A stretch of DNA of 64,000 nucleotides from Deinococcus hopiensis KR-140 (GTDB taxonomy: Bacteria; Deinococcota; Deinococci; Deinococcales; Deinococcaceae), in the NCBI GenBank assembly GCA_943327755.2, contig CALPYF020000013.1, positions 1-64,000 of the forward strand, read 5' to 3'. The stretch's first letter is position 1, and each line of letters begins with the position of its first letter. Below are positions 35,539 through 42,978 of the stretch, piece by piece. Made by a program: the position numbers and the translations under genes. A model generated the notes under the pieces. That model was not told where the DNA came from. It did no database searches and was given only the letters and a program-made list of their open reading frames with translations.

Positions 35539-36843
35539 TCACAGGGGTGCGTTGAGCAGGCTCTGGAGAAGTGGCAGCGCCTCTGCGGCGGGTCGCCGGG
35601 CCGCCGCAAGCACAGCATGCACCTGCTGGTCTGTCAGATCCTCGAAGGCCATCAGGCCCATCGGCGACAGAGGCCGGCCCAGGCGCACTTTGATGAGCGT
35701 GAGGGCCATGGTTCTGGGGTTGGTGTCCAGGTCCGGCGCGGCGTCCGAGATTGGCGTGGCCTTACGCTTGGGTGCGACCGCCTTTTGGGCGCTCGTTCGG
35801 GGCTGGGGGATGCCCTGCGTCCACTTTTCAGGGTGACGGATGCCGTCGACGATGCTGGCGGGGAGGCTGCGGGGTTTCCAGCCGGTGGTCAGGGCCACGT
35901 CGATCTTGCGCAGCACTGGCTCAACCCGCTCCGGATGATCGGAGGCCAGGGATTCCGCCACGGGCCGGGTCACGCCCCGCGCGATGAGGAGTTCGGCCAG
36001 CTCAGGTTGCGGTGCCGACACGAACTGGTAGGTCACGGTGCCGCTGAACCCGCGTCCTGTAAAGGCGGCGCCTTTGAGGTACCCCTGCTCCTGCAGGTGC
36101 TCGTGCGCGAGGGTCAGGACGCGCCGGGCATTGTCCGCGCGGGTTTCGTCGATGCCGCAGGCGCGCACCCAGTCCTTCATGGGTACGGTGAGTTCTGAGG
36201 CCAGTGAGCCGTCCGCCTGAATGCGGTGCGCCTGAATGACGCGGTACAGGCTGCGGGCGGGGGCCTGCTTCAGTCGGGCGAGAAGTTCCGCGTCGAGGAT
36301 CTGGTAGAGCCCGGCGCGAATGGCGTCCGCGAAGGTGGGACTGAAGATGACTTCAATGGGGAGTCGCTCGTCGAGTTGACGGTGCTCGAAGGGTTGCCGT
36401 GCGCCGCCGGAATCCACGAGGCGCAGTTCGCTGATGATGCCGACGACGCTGGTCGCGCCGGTGTGCCGCTGGTCCGTTTCGTTCCAGCTGGTGCGCACCA
36501 TACTCCAGCGCACGCCAGCCAGGCGGAGCAGCGCTTCACGGAGTCGCACATACGACCGGCCGCCGACGTCCAAGCCAGCCATGCGCAGGATGTCGGTGGG
36601 TTTGACTTCAATCCGGTCTCCAAGGGGGCATCCGGCTCGGAAGAACATGGTCTGCAAGGCCAGGAGCACGTCGCTGTCGGTTCCGTGGGGCCGGCCGTTG
36701 TTGGCGTGCCCTTCGATGCGGTAGAGGGTGTTGCCGATGGCGTAGTCGACAGTCCATGAGGTGGATTCTTTCGGAAGGACCTTCTGCACGCTGAAGATGC
36801 CCGCCAGGGTCATGTCCAGTTCGTTGATTCGCAGGGGGTCCAC
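35539..36843 (-). CDS. repA: RepA-type plasmid replication initiator
   Basis: 434 residues from GTG 36843. It has the layout of replication initiator protein A: PLRINELDMTLAGIFSVQK, then a winged-helix region with MAGLDVGGRSYVRLREALLR, then a second one (ARSLYRVIQAHRI ... ELTVPMKDWVRACGI). The C-terminal 120 residues are a linker and a helical tail. Iterons lie directly upstream, as expected for self-regulated Rep genes. The GTG overlaps AAGGGG, too close for a Shine-Dalgarno, so translation may be leaderless or start further in. Confidence 0.85.
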   Translation of the reverse strand: MDPLRINELDMTLAGIFSVQKVLPKESTSWTVDYAIGNTLYRIEGHANNGRPHGTDSDVLLALQTMFFRAGCPLGDRIEVKPTDILRMAGLDVGGRSYVRLREALLRLAGVRWSMVRTSWNETDQRHTGATSVVGIISELRLVDSGGARQPFEHRQLDERLPIEVIFSPTFADAIRAGLYQILDAELLARLKQAPARSLYRVIQAHRIQADGSLASELTVPMKDWVRACGIDETRADNARRVLTLAHEHLQEQGYLKGAAFTGRGFSGTVTYQFVSAPQPELAELLIARGVTRPVAESLASDHPERVEPVLRKIDVALTTGWKPRSLPASIVDGIRHPEKWTQGIPQPRTSAQKAVAPKRKATPISDAAPDLDTNPRTMALTLIKVRLGRPLSPMGLMAFEDLTDQQVHAVLAAARRPAAEALPLLQSLLNAPL

Positions 36844-36940
36844 CCCTTGATGATATCAGTCAAGACTTCTTAAAAAGATTGATTTGTTGTCATCAAGGCG
36901 GGGGGGCAGGCCTGATTTTTATTGTGCTGGACGTGCCTGC
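36844..36940 (-). promoter_or_regulatory. rep promoter/operator and A+T-rich origin segment
   Basis: An imperfect inverted repeat TTGATGATATCAGTCAA (36846-36862) lies just before the rep start and probably serves as operator. Reading towards rep on the minus strand, TTGATG, 17 nt, TTAAGA is a weak promoter candidate. T/A-rich stretches near 36866-36885 and 36912-36924 are candidates for strand opening. Confidence 0.45.
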
Positions 36941-36962
36941 ACGGGATAAATGAGATGCGTTA

Positions 36963-37064
36963 CCTCACAACGCCCGATGAAATCCCTCACAACGCCCGCG
37001 CCATTCCCTCACAACGTCCGCTATTTCCCCTCAGAACGCCCGCGGTTTTCCCTCACAACGCCCG
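36963..37064 (+). repeat. oriV: Origin iterons, forward array (5 x 22 bp)
   Basis: CCTCACAACGCCCG starts at 36963, 36985, 37007, 37029 and 37051, exactly every 22 bp. Copies 3 and 4 have one change each (GTCCG; CAGAA). Twenty-two bp is about two helical turns, as in classical iteron origins bound by Rep. Confidence 0.9.
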
Positions 37065-37105
37065 GCCGTTGGTGCCCTCCGGGAATCGCGTAGTGCGGCA
37101 TGGAT

Positions 37106-37251
37106 CGGGGGTTCTGAGTGATTTCATCGGGCGTTGTGAGGTGATACTTCGGGCGTTGTGAGGTGTTTTCACGGGCGTTCCGAGTGATGACGTCGGGCGT
37201 TGTGAGGGATTTGTCCTGATCCTGTCTCTGCGCCTATCGGGCGTTGTGAGG
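37106..37251 (-). repeat. oriV: Origin iterons, inverted array
   Basis: The same iteron in the opposite direction (CGGGCGTTGTGAGG) starts at 37128, 37150, 37194 and 37238, with degenerate copies at 37106 and 37172: the same 22-bp register, with the 37216 position unrecognisable. Together with the forward array this forms a large head-to-head origin or an origin plus copy-control (handcuffing) locus. Confidence 0.85.
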
Positions 37252-37291
37252 GATGTTCATACCATCACCTGCCTCACCGAGATCCCAGCGC

Positions 37292-37312
37292 TGGCCCACC
37301 GCGGGTGGGCCA
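37292..37312 (+). promoter_or_regulatory. Start hairpin 11 (gene 37323)
   Basis: 9-bp stem TGGCCCACC / GGTGGGCCA, loop GCG, then CGAGACGAGC (10 nt) and ATG 37323. Confidence 0.85.
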
Positions 37313-37322
37313 CGAGACGAGC

Positions 37323-38843
37323 ATGACCATCAGCACCAGCAGCGTGTTCTCCTTCAAGACGGCGAAGTTCCCTGGACTCGGGAAGGGCGGCCGGGTGCAG
37401 ATCCCACAGCATCTGCACAGCCAACTCGACACGTCCAACCGGATGCGCATCATCCCGTGGGCTGCCGCTGAAGCAGTCGCCCAGGTCCTGCTGGGCCGCG
37501 TGGAGGCTGAACGCACTCCCAAGTCCCTCACCGTCCAGACCATCGACAAGGACGGGCAGCCCGTCCTCATGGCCTCCCACCCCGCCCAGGCGACGTGGGT
37601 GAATGCCGGGCAGACCGTGCGCCCGTACATCCTCCTGATCGCCGAAGCCCAGCTCGCAGCCAAGCACACCGAACTCGCCGAACGCTGGGGCGAACTCCTG
37701 CACACCATCGACCGGCACGCCGTCACCCTCCCCGCCACTGAGGATCAACTGGCCACGCTCAGCTACACCGCTGAATTCAAGGATGATCTCCAGCGCGTCC
37801 TGGACACCCTGTACTACACCGGGAAGCTCTACGCGGACACCTGCTCCTGGATCACCGGGCCCCTCTCCGCCCCCGCCGCGTGGACGCATTCCCCGGTCCT
37901 CCTCGGGCAGTCCCCCCGCCAGCCCGGCGAGCCCGGTGCGGATCTCAGCGAGGAAGGCCGCCTCACCCGGCGGGCCGCGTACGGCATCCGCGCCCTGCTC
38001 GTCGGCCCCACCGGCTGCGGGAAGACCGAACTCGGCAAGCGCGTCGCCCTGTCCACCGGTTCGACGATCGTCTCCCTCAAGGGCCGCCCCGGTCTGGAGG
38101 ACCGCGACATGATTGGGTTCATCTCCCCCACCCTGCAGGGCGCCCGCTGGGTGGACGGCCCGCTCGCCCGGGCCATGCGCCTCGCGCAGCAGGGCACACG
38201 CACCACCCTCCTGATCGACGAGCTGCTCCGCCTGGACGCGTACCACCGCAACGCCCTGATCGGCCTGCTCGACGACGTCAGCGCCACGGAACTCAAAGCC
38301 ACGCTGGGCGTCGACGTGCCCGACGGGCGGTACTACACCCTGGATCTCCCCGGCGCCGGTGAAGTCCTGTACGCCCCGACGCGCCTACTCAGCGTCCTGT
38401 GCACCACGAACGCCGGCAGCTCGTACACGCAGAGCGGCGAGCTCGACCCCGCCCTCCTGCGGCGCTTCCAGCGTGTCATGTTCGTCTCGTACCCTGCCGA
38501 GGCGGTCATCATGCCGGTCTACGCGAAGGCGGCCACACCTGGGACGGCGCGCGTCGCGTACGCCCTGGAAGTGGCCACGCGCAGCATGACGGTCGACCAG
38601 GGGCAGCTGCTCGCCCGGCCCATGAACACCGGCATCACCCTGAACTTCCTCGCGGAAGTGCAGGACCTCGTCCAGGCGGGCCTCTCCGAGACCAACGCCT
38701 TGCGCGAGGCGCTGCTCGTCACCGTCACGCCGTTCTGCTGCGAGTTGACCGACGAGGGCCTGCCCGACCCGGCGGCCGTGAATGCCCTGAAGGCCCGCCT
38801 GGAAGAGCAACTCCGCAAGGGCCTGCTTCACAAGGCCGCGTGA
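37323..38843 (+). CDS. MoxR-like AAA+ ATPase
   Basis: 506 residues. N-terminal 200 residues unrecognised; then an AAA+ core with Walker A VGPTGCGKTELGKRVA, the MoxR/CbbQ-type sequence LKGRPGLEDRDMIGF, Walker B TLLIDELLRLD and sensor region LLSVLCTTNAG, with an arginine-finger-like LLRRFQRVMF. MoxR ATPases usually act with a vWA protein as chaperone or metal-insertase; such a protein is encoded next (38920). A terminator separates the two, and each has its own start hairpin. Confidence 0.8.
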   Translation: MTISTSSVFSFKTAKFPGLGKGGRVQIPQHLHSQLDTSNRMRIIPWAAAEAVAQVLLGRVEAERTPKSLTVQTIDKDGQPVLMASHPAQATWVNAGQTVRPYILLIAEAQLAAKHTELAERWGELLHTIDRHAVTLPATEDQLATLSYTAEFKDDLQRVLDTLYYTGKLYADTCSWITGPLSAPAAWTHSPVLLGQSPRQPGEPGADLSEEGRLTRRAAYGIRALLVGPTGCGKTELGKRVALSTGSTIVSLKGRPGLEDRDMIGFISPTLQGARWVDGPLARAMRLAQQGTRTTLLIDELLRLDAYHRNALIGLLDDVSATELKATLGVDVPDGRYYTLDLPGAGEVLYAPTRLLSVLCTTNAGSSYTQSGELDPALLRRFQRVMFVSYPAEAVIMPVYAKAATPGTARVAYALEVATRSMTVDQGQLLARPMNTGITLNFLAEVQDLVQAGLSETNALREALLVTVTPFCCELTDEGLPDPAAVNALKARLEEQLRKGLLHKAA

Positions 38844-38850
38844 GGCGGTG

Positions 38851-38872
38851 GCCCCCTCCGGGGGGCTTTCTT
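38851..38872 (+). terminator. Terminator after the MoxR-like gene
   Basis: GCCCCC / GGGGGC (38851-38856 / 38861-38866), loop TCCG, then TTTCTTC. Confidence 0.75.
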
Positions 38873-38886
38873 CATGTGGGGAGTTC

Positions 38887-38909
38887 TGGCCCCCAGACGC
38901 TGGGGGCCA
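38887..38909 (+). promoter_or_regulatory. Start hairpin 12 (gene 38920)
   Basis: 10-bp stem TGGCCCCCAG / CTGGGGGCCA, loop ACG, then CGGTATACGC (10 nt) and ATG 38920. It lies directly downstream of a true T-tailed terminator, so the hairpin itself is not needed for termination here. Confidence 0.85.
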
Positions 38910-38919
38910 CGGTATACGC

Positions 38920-40419
38920 ATGACCCAGCAGAAATGGTGGCAGACCCCCCGCATTCAGAAGTGGGCGTGGGACGCCTGGCGGTACTACTCCTGGCGGCCC
39001 ACCTACCGCCTCACCCTCACCCCCAGCGAACCGTCCGCCTACGTCGACATGGTCAATCACGTCGTCGTGTGCAACCCCGAGTACCCGTACCCGCCCCTGC
39101 ACCTCGCCCGCCACGTGCGTGGCCTACCGGCGGACCTGCACGAGTTCCAGCAGACCTACCTCGAATCCCTCATCGCGCACGAGGCCGGGCACACGCACCA
39201 CTCCGGTCTACTCCCCGCGGGGCTGCACGGCCAGCTCGTGAACATGCTCGAGGACGAACGCATGGAGCGCCTCACCGCCGTGGACTTCCCGCACCTCACG
39301 GCGCTGTTCCAACTGGCAGCGGACGTGGACGCCGCGCACGCCATCGAACAGGGTGGCCTGGGTGGAGACGTCCTGCGTGGTTGCCTCCTGCACCGCTTCA
39401 CTGCCCACCATCCCACGTGGTCGTTCACGCCCGATCAAGCGGACGCAGGCCTGTGGCCCGAGGTGAAGGCGATCGTGGAGGAGGCCTGGGTCGCCCCCAC
39501 GTACGACGCGGTCGTCGACGCCGCCCGGCGCATCCTGCAGATCCTGAATCTCCCCGAGCAGGCGCCCGAACGCGAGGAGTTCCGGTTCTTCCTCGATGGA
39601 GGTGGGCAGGCCCTGCTGCCGCAGACACCCGGTCCATCCCTCCAGGGGAGTGCCGCTGGAGACGGGCCCGGCCAGTTGCACGGTGCGGAGCCCCGCCCGA
39701 TCAAACCGGAGGTGGATCCGCAGGTGACGCCCCGCGCCGAGTACCTCCAGGCCCAGGTGCATGGTGAGGCCCGCCGCCTCGCCGCAGCCCTGTGCCCCCC
39801 GGCCCTGCCCGACCGGACGCAACCCAGCCGCGACCGCGGCCGCTACCGGTACGACCGGCACGAGACAGGTAGCGAGCGCCCCTTCGACCTGAAGGTCGGC
39901 TCGAAGCGCCCCGGTCCAGCACACCTGCGGCTCGCGATCGACGTGAGCAGCAGCATGAACCACCAGGACCGCGTGGCGCACGCCCGGCGCATGGCGTTCA
40001 TCCTGACGCTGGCCGCGCAGCAGAGCGGCACGCCCATCCTGGCCACCGCGTTCGCCGATGATGCGCAGACGCTCATTCAGACGGGCACGCTGCCCACCGC
40101 CGCCCTGAATGCCGTGGCGGATCTGCAGGCGTACGGCAACACCCGCCTCGCCCCCACACTCCAGGGCCTGTGGTCCCCCGTCCTGCCCGGCCGGAGTATC
40201 ACCGTGATCCTCAGCGACGGCGCCCTCATGGAGCGTGATTACACCCAGTGCGCCCAGCTGCGCGCGCGGCATGATGGCCTCGTCGTGCCGATCCTGCTCG
40301 ACGTGCAGCCGGACGTGGCGGCCGCGTACGAGCGCGCGTTCGGCCCCTGCGTGCTGATGAGCGATCCGGCCCAGCTCACCACACACGTCCTGACATTCCT
40401 GCGCACCCTGCTCCGCTGA
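38920..40419 (+). CDS. vWA-domain protein, MoxR partner
   Basis: 499 residues. N-terminal part carries LIAHEAGHTHHSG, an HExxH-like site with an A/G spacer, followed by MLEDERMERL. The C-terminal vWA domain has the MIDAS motif AIDVSSSMN, then YGNTRLAPTL and VILSDGALMERDY. MoxR-vWA pairs (RavA-ViaA, CoxD-CoxE) remodel proteins or metal sites. The CobT/NorD-like vWA arrangement fits. It follows the MoxR gene directly. Confidence 0.75.
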   Translation: MTQQKWWQTPRIQKWAWDAWRYYSWRPTYRLTLTPSEPSAYVDMVNHVVVCNPEYPYPPLHLARHVRGLPADLHEFQQTYLESLIAHEAGHTHHSGLLPAGLHGQLVNMLEDERMERLTAVDFPHLTALFQLAADVDAAHAIEQGGLGGDVLRGCLLHRFTAHHPTWSFTPDQADAGLWPEVKAIVEEAWVAPTYDAVVDAARRILQILNLPEQAPEREEFRFFLDGGGQALLPQTPGPSLQGSAAGDGPGQLHGAEPRPIKPEVDPQVTPRAEYLQAQVHGEARRLAAALCPPALPDRTQPSRDRGRYRYDRHETGSERPFDLKVGSKRPGPAHLRLAIDVSSSMNHQDRVAHARRMAFILTLAAQQSGTPILATAFADDAQTLIQTGTLPTAALNAVADLQAYGNTRLAPTLQGLWSPVLPGRSITVILSDGALMERDYTQCAQLRARHDGLVVPILLDVQPDVAAAYERAFGPCVLMSDPAQLTTHVLTFLRTLLR

Positions 40420-40431
40420 ACCCGGCAGGAG

Positions 40432-40455
40432 TGGCCCAGCCAGGGGGCTGGGCCA
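40432..40455 (+). promoter_or_regulatory. Start hairpin 13 (gene 40466)
   Basis: 9-bp stem TGGCCCAGC / GCTGGGCCA, loop CAGGGG, then CGGGAGGCGT (10 nt) and ATG 40466. This is the only spacer in the set that contains a Shine-Dalgarno-like GGAGG. Confidence 0.8.
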
Positions 40456-40465
40456 CGGGAGGCGT

Positions 40466-41578
40466 ATGAGTCTCACCACAGCCATCGATGCCTGCGACCT
40501 GCGCGCCCTGATTGCCACGCACTGCGGCGCACCGGCCGCCCGGGGCCTCGGCACCAAGGGCGGCACCATCCATGATCCCCGCCCCGGCATGCAGGAAGCC
40601 GACCCCAGCTTCAGCGTCTGGCGCAACCGCGCCGGAACGTGGATGTGGAAGAAGCGCGGGCGCAACGCCGGGAGCGGTACCGCCTACACCTTCCTGATCA
40701 GCCTCGGCTTCAGCGGCCCGGACGCCCGGGCGGAACTCCTGCGCTTTACGGGCACGCCCGATCAGGGCTTCACGCCCAGCACCGCCACCGAGAAACCCCC
40801 CGTGGACGTCCTCGCACTCGCGCAGGAGGCACTGGCCGACCTCCGCGCGGTCGCGCACCGGGACGCCGAGGCACTCCGCCGGCGGCTCACCCCCCTGCAC
40901 GAGGACCATCCGGCCGCGAAGGACCTCGCCCGGCGGGGCCTGTGGCCCCCCAGTGAACTCGACGTCGCCGCCCTCGGGAATGACCTGGTCTTCGCCGTCC
41001 GGGGCCCCACCGGGCGCGTCGTGAACTTCAAGCGGCGCGTGCACGGCGCGGCGCGCAGCAAGTACTCCGTCATGATTCCCGGCCACGGCACGCCCGCTTG
41101 GTGCAACCCCCGGTACGGGCAGGCCAGCCGCCTCCTGGTCATCGAGGGTGAACTCAACGCGGCCGCGGCCTGGCGAGTCATCCGGGAGTTGGGGTTGGAC
41201 TTCGACGTGCAGGGCCTGCCCGGCACGGACACCACACCCTTCCTCGAAGGCCTGGACCGCGAGGTGTGGGTGTACGCCGACGCGGATGAGAGCGGCGAGC
41301 GTATGCGGGCCCGCATCCAGGATCTCGCGTTCCGTGTGGGCGCGCCCCGCGTGCGGCAGATCCCCGCCCTGGCGGAGGGAGACTTCTGCGACGTGCTCGG
41401 CCGCGCCGGGGTGCTGGCCCTGGCTGACGTGTTGCACGCTGAGCAGCACCAGGACGTGGAACCGGACTCCATCGCCCTCTGGCCGGCGCAGCTGGAAGTG
41501 CAGCACGCCGCGCGCCTCACCCCCCTGCTCGGCGTCACGCAGGATTACGCAGGCTGGCCCCTGATGACCCGCTCCTGA
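40466..41578 (+). CDS. DnaG/TOPRIM primase-like protein
   Basis: 370 residues. The N-terminal part resembles a primase leader region (PSFSVWRNRAGTWMWKKRGR ... TAYTFLISLGF), followed by a TOPRIM fold: RLLVIEGELNAAAAWRV (catalytic Glu) and EVWVYADADESG (DxD metal site). Toprim primases make replication primers, or the fold serves plasmid-specific polymerases. No zinc-binding CHC2 Cys/His set is visible. Confidence 0.65.
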   Translation: MSLTTAIDACDLRALIATHCGAPAARGLGTKGGTIHDPRPGMQEADPSFSVWRNRAGTWMWKKRGRNAGSGTAYTFLISLGFSGPDARAELLRFTGTPDQGFTPSTATEKPPVDVLALAQEALADLRAVAHRDAEALRRRLTPLHEDHPAAKDLARRGLWPPSELDVAALGNDLVFAVRGPTGRVVNFKRRVHGAARSKYSVMIPGHGTPAWCNPRYGQASRLLVIEGELNAAAAWRVIRELGLDFDVQGLPGTDTTPFLEGLDREVWVYADADESGERMRARIQDLAFRVGAPRVRQIPALAEGDFCDVLGRAGVLALADVLHAEQHQDVEPDSIALWPAQLEVQHAARLTPLLGVTQDYAGWPLMTRS

Positions 41579-41589
41579 ACCCCACGCCC

Positions 41590-41619
41590 ACGCCCCCCAC
41601 TTGACACGGTGGGGGGCGT
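41590..41619 (+). other. Hairpin before gene 41637
   Basis: 11-bp stem ACGCCCCCCAC / GTGGGGGGCGT, loop TTGACACG, followed by TTGCTCTTCATT. It could be a terminator of the primase-like gene. It does not start with TGGCC, and the distance to ATG 41637 is 17 nt, so it does not belong to the start-hairpin set. Confidence 0.5.
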
Positions 41620-41636
41620 GTTGCTCTTCATTGAGC

Positions 41637-42053
41637 ATGATCAAGGTGATGACCAGCAAGGATGGACCCGTGTGCGCCGCGTACCGCTGGCCGATCGGCG
41701 AGGCGATCGTCGACGCCTTGCGCGCCATGTACCCCGCGCAGCGCGTCTGGATGGTCCCCAGCACCGCCGCCGAGGTGGAGAAACTCGGGCTGGAAGTCCT
41801 GACCACCGTGCAGGACACGGAACGGGCCGACGCGTACCGGGTGGCCATCCAGGGTGAGCGCGTGGAGCGCGCCCTGCACCGCCGCACCCTGCGCGGTCTC
41901 GTCCGCCGGGGCGCGGTCTTCCACAACGGCACTGCCACGGGCGAAGCGACCAGCATGGAGGAAGCCGAACGACTCGCCCGGGAGACGTACGACGAGGCCG
42001 TCCCGAAACTGAACCTGAACCTGCGCGATCTGCTCGGCCTGCCGCCCCTTTAG
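41637..42053 (+). CDS. Unknown protein (138 aa)
   Basis: ATG 41637. Soluble protein with PIGEAIVDALRAMYPAQRVW and ATSMEEAERLARETYDEAV; ends in LNLNLRDLLGLPPL. No family recognised. No start hairpin of the set and no strong Shine-Dalgarno. Confidence 0.5.
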   Translation: MIKVMTSKDGPVCAAYRWPIGEAIVDALRAMYPAQRVWMVPSTAAEVEKLGLEVLTTVQDTERADAYRVAIQGERVERALHRRTLRGLVRRGAVFHNGTATGEATSMEEAERLARETYDEAVPKLNLNLRDLLGLPPL

Positions 42054-42056
42054 GTG

Positions 42057-42076
42057 TGGCCTCCTGGCGGAGGCCA
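42057..42076 (+). promoter_or_regulatory. Start hairpin 14 (ORF 42087)
   Basis: 8-bp stem TGGCCTCC / GGAGGCCA, loop TGGC, then GGTCAGGGTC (10 nt) and ATG 42087. The element predicts a 33-codon gene that would otherwise be ignored. Confidence 0.75.
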
Positions 42077-42086
42077 GGTCAGGGTC

Positions 42087-42188
42087 ATGCACCCCACCCG
42101 ACTCCGCCGCGAGAGCGCCCCGCACCGTGCCCCCCGCAGTCTCCCCCACCGGCCCAGCCTGCACCAGCCACGCCTCCCCCACCGATGA
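42087..42188 (+). CDS. Short Arg/Pro-rich ORF predicted by its start hairpin (33 aa)
   Basis: ATG 42087 at the canonical distance from start hairpin 14, stop TGA 42186-42188. The product (MHPTRLRRESAPHRAPRSLP...) is basic and Pro-rich with no family. It is either a genuine small peptide, a leader, or the remnant of a decayed hairpin-started gene. Confidence 0.35.
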   Translation: MHPTRLRRESAPHRAPRSLPHRPSLHQPRLPHR

Positions 42189-42198
42189 TCCCACCACA

Positions 42199-42223
42199 GG
42201 CCGCACGCGAACCGCGTGCGGCC
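42199..42223 (+). promoter_or_regulatory. Variant start hairpin (8-nt spacing, ORF 42233)
   Basis: 11-bp stem GGCCGCACGCG / CGCGTGCGGCC, loop AAC, flanked by A rather than T on the left and A on the right. ATG 42233 follows after 8 nt rather than 9-10. It is a probable relative of the set but is not counted among the 26. Confidence 0.5.
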
Positions 42224-42232
42224 ACGTCCTGC

Positions 42233-42265
42233 ATGGAACGACCTTCCACCAGGAGACCCCCATGA
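42233..42265 (+). CDS. 10-codon leader ORF coupled to the DnaQ-like gene
   Basis: ATG 42233 encodes MERPSTRRPP and its TGA (42263-42265) overlaps ATG 42262 as ATGA. The ribosome site of the next gene (AGGAGA, 42251-42256) lies inside it. The arrangement repeats that seen upstream of the collagen-like gene (623-673). Confidence 0.3.
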   Translation: MERPSTRRPP

Positions 42266-42873
42266 TCGAGATCCCGAAGACCTTCGAAGAGCAGGCCGCC
42301 CAGCGCATGACCCTCTACGCGGACGCCCTCCACACCCATGGCGTGTTCCCCGGCGCGCCCCTCGCGTTCGTGGGTGTCCTCACCACCGGCCTACCCGGCG
42401 AGGTCATCGAACTGGCCCTGATCACTCCGGGTGCCGAGCACGTCTGGCGCGCCCAGCCACTCGGGTCCATCGAGGGAGGTGCGTACCGGCGGCATGGCCT
42501 CACGACCCTGGACCTCGCGAGCGAGCCGCCCTTCACCCAGGTGTACCCGCAGGTGCTGGAGGTTCTGCAGTCCGCCGGTCCGGTCACCCTGATCGCGTGG
42601 GCGGGGCGCTTCATCACGGCGGCCGTGGCCGCCAGCCTTCCACCGGGTACACCGCCCCTGACGCCACTGGACCTCCAGGCGATCGTGGACGAGCAGGACT
42701 GGACGCTGAATCCGTACGCGCGGTACCTGCCGAGCCTGCCCGGCATGGGGTACACGGTCGAGACGCCGCAGATCGACCCGGCCAGTGCGCTCAGTCACGC
42801 GCGCGCGCTCCAGGCCGTCACGGCAGCGCTGCTGGAGCGCCGCTCCACACGAACCATCCCACCCCGCTGGTGA
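42262..42873 (+). CDS. DnaQ/DEDD exonuclease-like protein lacking catalytic acids
   Basis: 203 residues. The pattern AFVGVLTTGLPGEVIELAL, RRHGLTTLDL, PFTQVYPQVLEVL and LIAWAGRF follows the DnaQ exonuclease fold (FVDxETTGL ... HGIT ... HNAxFD). The Exo I acidic pair is replaced (D to G38, E to L40) and the HNAxFD acid is also missing, so it is probably inactive and structural. Start chosen at ATG 42262 because of AGGAGA 5 nt upstream. Confidence 0.55.
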   Translation: MIEIPKTFEEQAAQRMTLYADALHTHGVFPGAPLAFVGVLTTGLPGEVIELALITPGAEHVWRAQPLGSIEGGAYRRHGLTTLDLASEPPFTQVYPQVLEVLQSAGPVTLIAWAGRFITAAVAASLPPGTPPLTPLDLQAIVDEQDWTLNPYARYLPSLPGMGYTVETPQIDPASALSHARALQAVTAALLERRSTRTIPPRW

Positions 42874-42897
42874 TCCAGCACGTGTAACTCAAGGAAG

Positions 42898-42926
42898 TGG
42901 CCGCAGATGCGGCCACCTTTCCCTTC
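42898..42926 (+). terminator. Terminator resembling the start hairpins
   Basis: TGGCCGCA / TGCGGCCA (42898-42905 / 42908-42915) followed by CCTTTCCCTTC. The stem has the set's end sequences, but no ATG follows at 9-10 nt and the tail is pyrimidine-rich. Confidence 0.6.
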
Positions 42927-42978
42927 GAGAACGTCAGAGATGGCCTGTCCGCGATGCGGCCCGGCCCCGCCAGCGCGC

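Noticed and set aside
42898..42926. TGGCCGCA/TGCGGCCA hairpin considered as another start hairpin
   Set aside because: No ATG follows at 9-10 nt and the tail is pyrimidine-rich, so it is better explained as a terminator.
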